A stretch of DNA of 64,000 bases from Hahella ganghwensis DSM 17046 (GTDB taxonomy: Bacteria > Pseudomonadota > Gammaproteobacteria > Pseudomonadales > Oleiphilaceae): assembly GCF_000376785.1 (NCBI RefSeq), contig NZ_AQXX01000123.1, forward strand, positions 1 to 64,000, written 5' to 3'. This document shows, piece by piece, positions 62,408 to 64,000 of this stretch. The position numbers were made by a program, and so were the translations under genes. The notes beneath the pieces are model-generated. The model was not told where the DNA came from. It did no database searches and saw only the letters and a list, made by a program, of their open reading frames with translations. How positions within the stretch are numbered: the first letter of the stretch is position 1; each line of letters opens with the position of its first letter.

Positions 62408-62758
62408 ATGACCGGTTTAACGATCTGGCACAATCCCCGTTGCTCAAAATCACGTCAAACGTTGGCTCTGATTGAGGAATCAGGAACAGATGCCAATGTG
62501 GTCAAATATTTGGAAACACCGCCCTCCGCGGAAGAAATCAAAGACACGTTGAAAAAACTTGGTATTTCAGCCCGCGAGTTACTCAGAAAAGGGGAAGAGG
62601 AATACAAAGCCCTGAATCTCGCCAATTCTGAGTTGAGTGAAGAGGAATTGATCCAGGCTATGGTCAAAGCCCCCAAGCTGATCGAGCGCCCGGTTGTGAT
62701 TAAAGGCAGCAAAGCGGTTTTGGGGCGACCTCCAGAAAACGTTAAATCGCTGCTTTAA
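62408..62758 (+). CDS. arsC: ArsC-family (glutaredoxin-coupled) arsenate reductase
   Basis: A 116-residue protein of the thioredoxin-fold ArsC family that reduces arsenate with glutaredoxin. The catalytic cysteine is in IWHNPRCSKSRQTLALIEE (C12). The arginines in LIERPVVIKGSKAVLGRPP near 92-108 belong to the anion site. GAGG lies about 8 bases before the ATG. No arsenite pump or ArsR is near. From memory, arsC, wrbA and a DUF2069 gene also cluster in Pseudomonas, so the role may be general rather than arsenic-specific. Confidence 0.9.
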   Translation: MTGLTIWHNPRCSKSRQTLALIEESGTDANVVKYLETPPSAEEIKDTLKKLGISARELLRKGEEEYKALNLANSELSEEELIQAMVKAPKLIERPVVIKGSKAVLGRPPENVKSLL

Positions 62759-62790
62759 CTGATTTACTGAAGATTCCTATCACCTGTTGA

Positions 62791-63417
<627 letters not shown>

Positions 63418-63462
63418 TTCAGGCGCTTGCGACCTTTAACACTCTATATTCAGGACTCTACA

Positions 63463-63831
63463 TTGCAAAGCATCAACCTATTTCGCTACGCCTACCAGAC
63501 CAGCTATGGCATCCTCCTGCTACTAACCGCAGTGAGCACCTGGCACAGTATCCAACAGACAGAAGCCTCAAGCCTGATGATTGCGGCTGTCAGAATGCTC
63601 CCTCTATTGGCATTTGCCCCAGCGATCTTCAAAAATAACGTTCGCGGACTGATTTGGTTAAGCTTTGTGCTTTGCCTCTATTTTACCAATGCTGTGGTCC
63701 ACACCATGACAACAGCCCCAACAGCATTAAACGCCAGCCAGGCAATATTTTCTGCCGGCCTGTTTACCTTTATTCTGTTGTTCATCAGGGCCAACGGGAA
63801 GGCACGAAAAGCCAGATTATCGGAAGGTTAA
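63463..63831 (+). CDS. DUF2069 inner-membrane protein
   Basis: A small membrane protein of 122 residues with four helices (about 8-25, 36-53, 60-80 and 93-110), matching DUF2069. The SLMIAAVRMLPLLAFAPAIFKNNVRGLIWLSFVLCLYF part is the conserved core. I prefer TTG 63463, which has AGGA about 8 bases before it. An in-frame TTG at 63427 lacks a properly spaced ribosome site. The function of the family is unknown; it follows wrbA as in Pseudomonas relatives. Confidence 0.8.
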   Translation: MQSINLFRYAYQTSYGILLLLTAVSTWHSIQQTEASSLMIAAVRMLPLLAFAPAIFKNNVRGLIWLSFVLCLYFTNAVVHTMTTAPTALNASQAIFSAGLFTFILLFIRANGKARKARLSEG

Positions 63832-63901
63832 TCCACTCATTGGCATATAACCGATAAGCTATAATGACGAAAGCGAAATCAAGAACGGACCCTATCGCCC
63901 C

Positions 63902-64000
63902 ATGAACCCTGCATCAAAAGAACTCTCCAGAGATTGGCTCACGCCAATCGATGTGCTCAACCGCCTGATCAGAACAGGCCATCTTGCCCAGGATGAGGCT
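63902..64000 (+). CDS. N-terminus of an unidentified protein, cut by the right window edge
   Basis: The frame begins at ATG 63902 and stays open to the edge, giving 33 residues (MNPASKELSRDWLTP, then IDVLNRLIRTGHLAQDEA). The LxxLIxxGHLxxDEA pattern recalls the N-terminal domain of type II secretion or type IV pilus ATPases (GspE/PilB), but the piece is too short to decide. A TATAAT at 63861-63866 could be its -10 box. Confidence 0.5.
   Translation, partial: MNPASKELSRDWLTPIDVLNRLIRTGHLAQDEA

Overview
The window is a gene-dense gammaproteobacterial chromosome segment of moderate GC content, nearly all of it housekeeping genes. Several runs keep an order I recall from Pseudomonas: nadC / DUF1631 / ampD / ampE; hda / PgsA-like / DUF2066 / purM / purN / DUF3108; dcd / apbC / metG / rsxABCDGE / nth; and rpoS / nlpD / pcm / surE / truD / ispF / ispD / ftsB / eno / kdsA / pyrG / tilS / accA / dnaE. 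Dcd and Pcm also match remembered Pseudomonas proteins in length and N-terminus. The setting fits Pseudomonadales/Oceanospirillales. A marine Endozoicomonas- or Hahella-like bacterium is my guess from gene order and base composition, not something shown directly. I saw no tRNA, rRNA, CRISPR array, transposase, integrase or prophage.

Layout: 1-5.4 kb holds an unassigned small protein, valS with a structured leader, panE and a PduO-type cobalamin adenosyltransferase. 5.4-7.5 kb is a methyl-accepting chemotaxis gene broken by a one-base frameshift. 7.9-14.6 kb carries syd, ampE/ampD, a DUF1631 gene, a membrane retropepsin-like protease and nadC. 14.8-19.0 kb is a MASE1-like/PAS/GGDEF/EAL protein followed closely by a DUF1289 protein, thpR and a uracil-DNA-glycosylase-family gene. 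19.0-23.0 kb on the minus strand is yqcC, an orphan ParA preceded by 16-bp direct repeats, hda, a CDP-alcohol phosphatidyltransferase and DUF2066. 23.4-26.1 kb is purM-purN-DUF3108. 26.1-30.7 kb is avtA, DUF416, a class II aldolase, dcd and apbC.

31.1-40.2 kb runs plus-strand through metG, the complete rsxABCDGE (Rnf-type) membrane electron-transport operon and nth. RsxC carries a long repetitive C-terminal tail. After an alpha/beta hydrolase and a secreted chalcone-isomerase-like protein, 42.3-61.5 kb is a long minus-strand series: rpoS and nlpD, a DUF368 transporter with pcm/surE/truD/ispF/ispD/ftsB, then eno, kdsA, pyrG, an unrecognised lipoprotein, tilS, accA and dnaE. The right end has a TlpA-like lipoprotein thioredoxin, an ArsC-family reductase, wrbA, DUF2069 and a gene cut by the window edge.

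I did not find a clear new multi-gene system. The most unusual signals are the 16-bp tandem repeats before the orphan parA, a 26-bp perfect palindrome upstream of the orphan lipoprotein between pyrG and tilS, the RsxC repeat tail, a substituted metal-site residue in the EAL domain, and dyad symmetries at the valS, DUF1631 and rsxA promoters.
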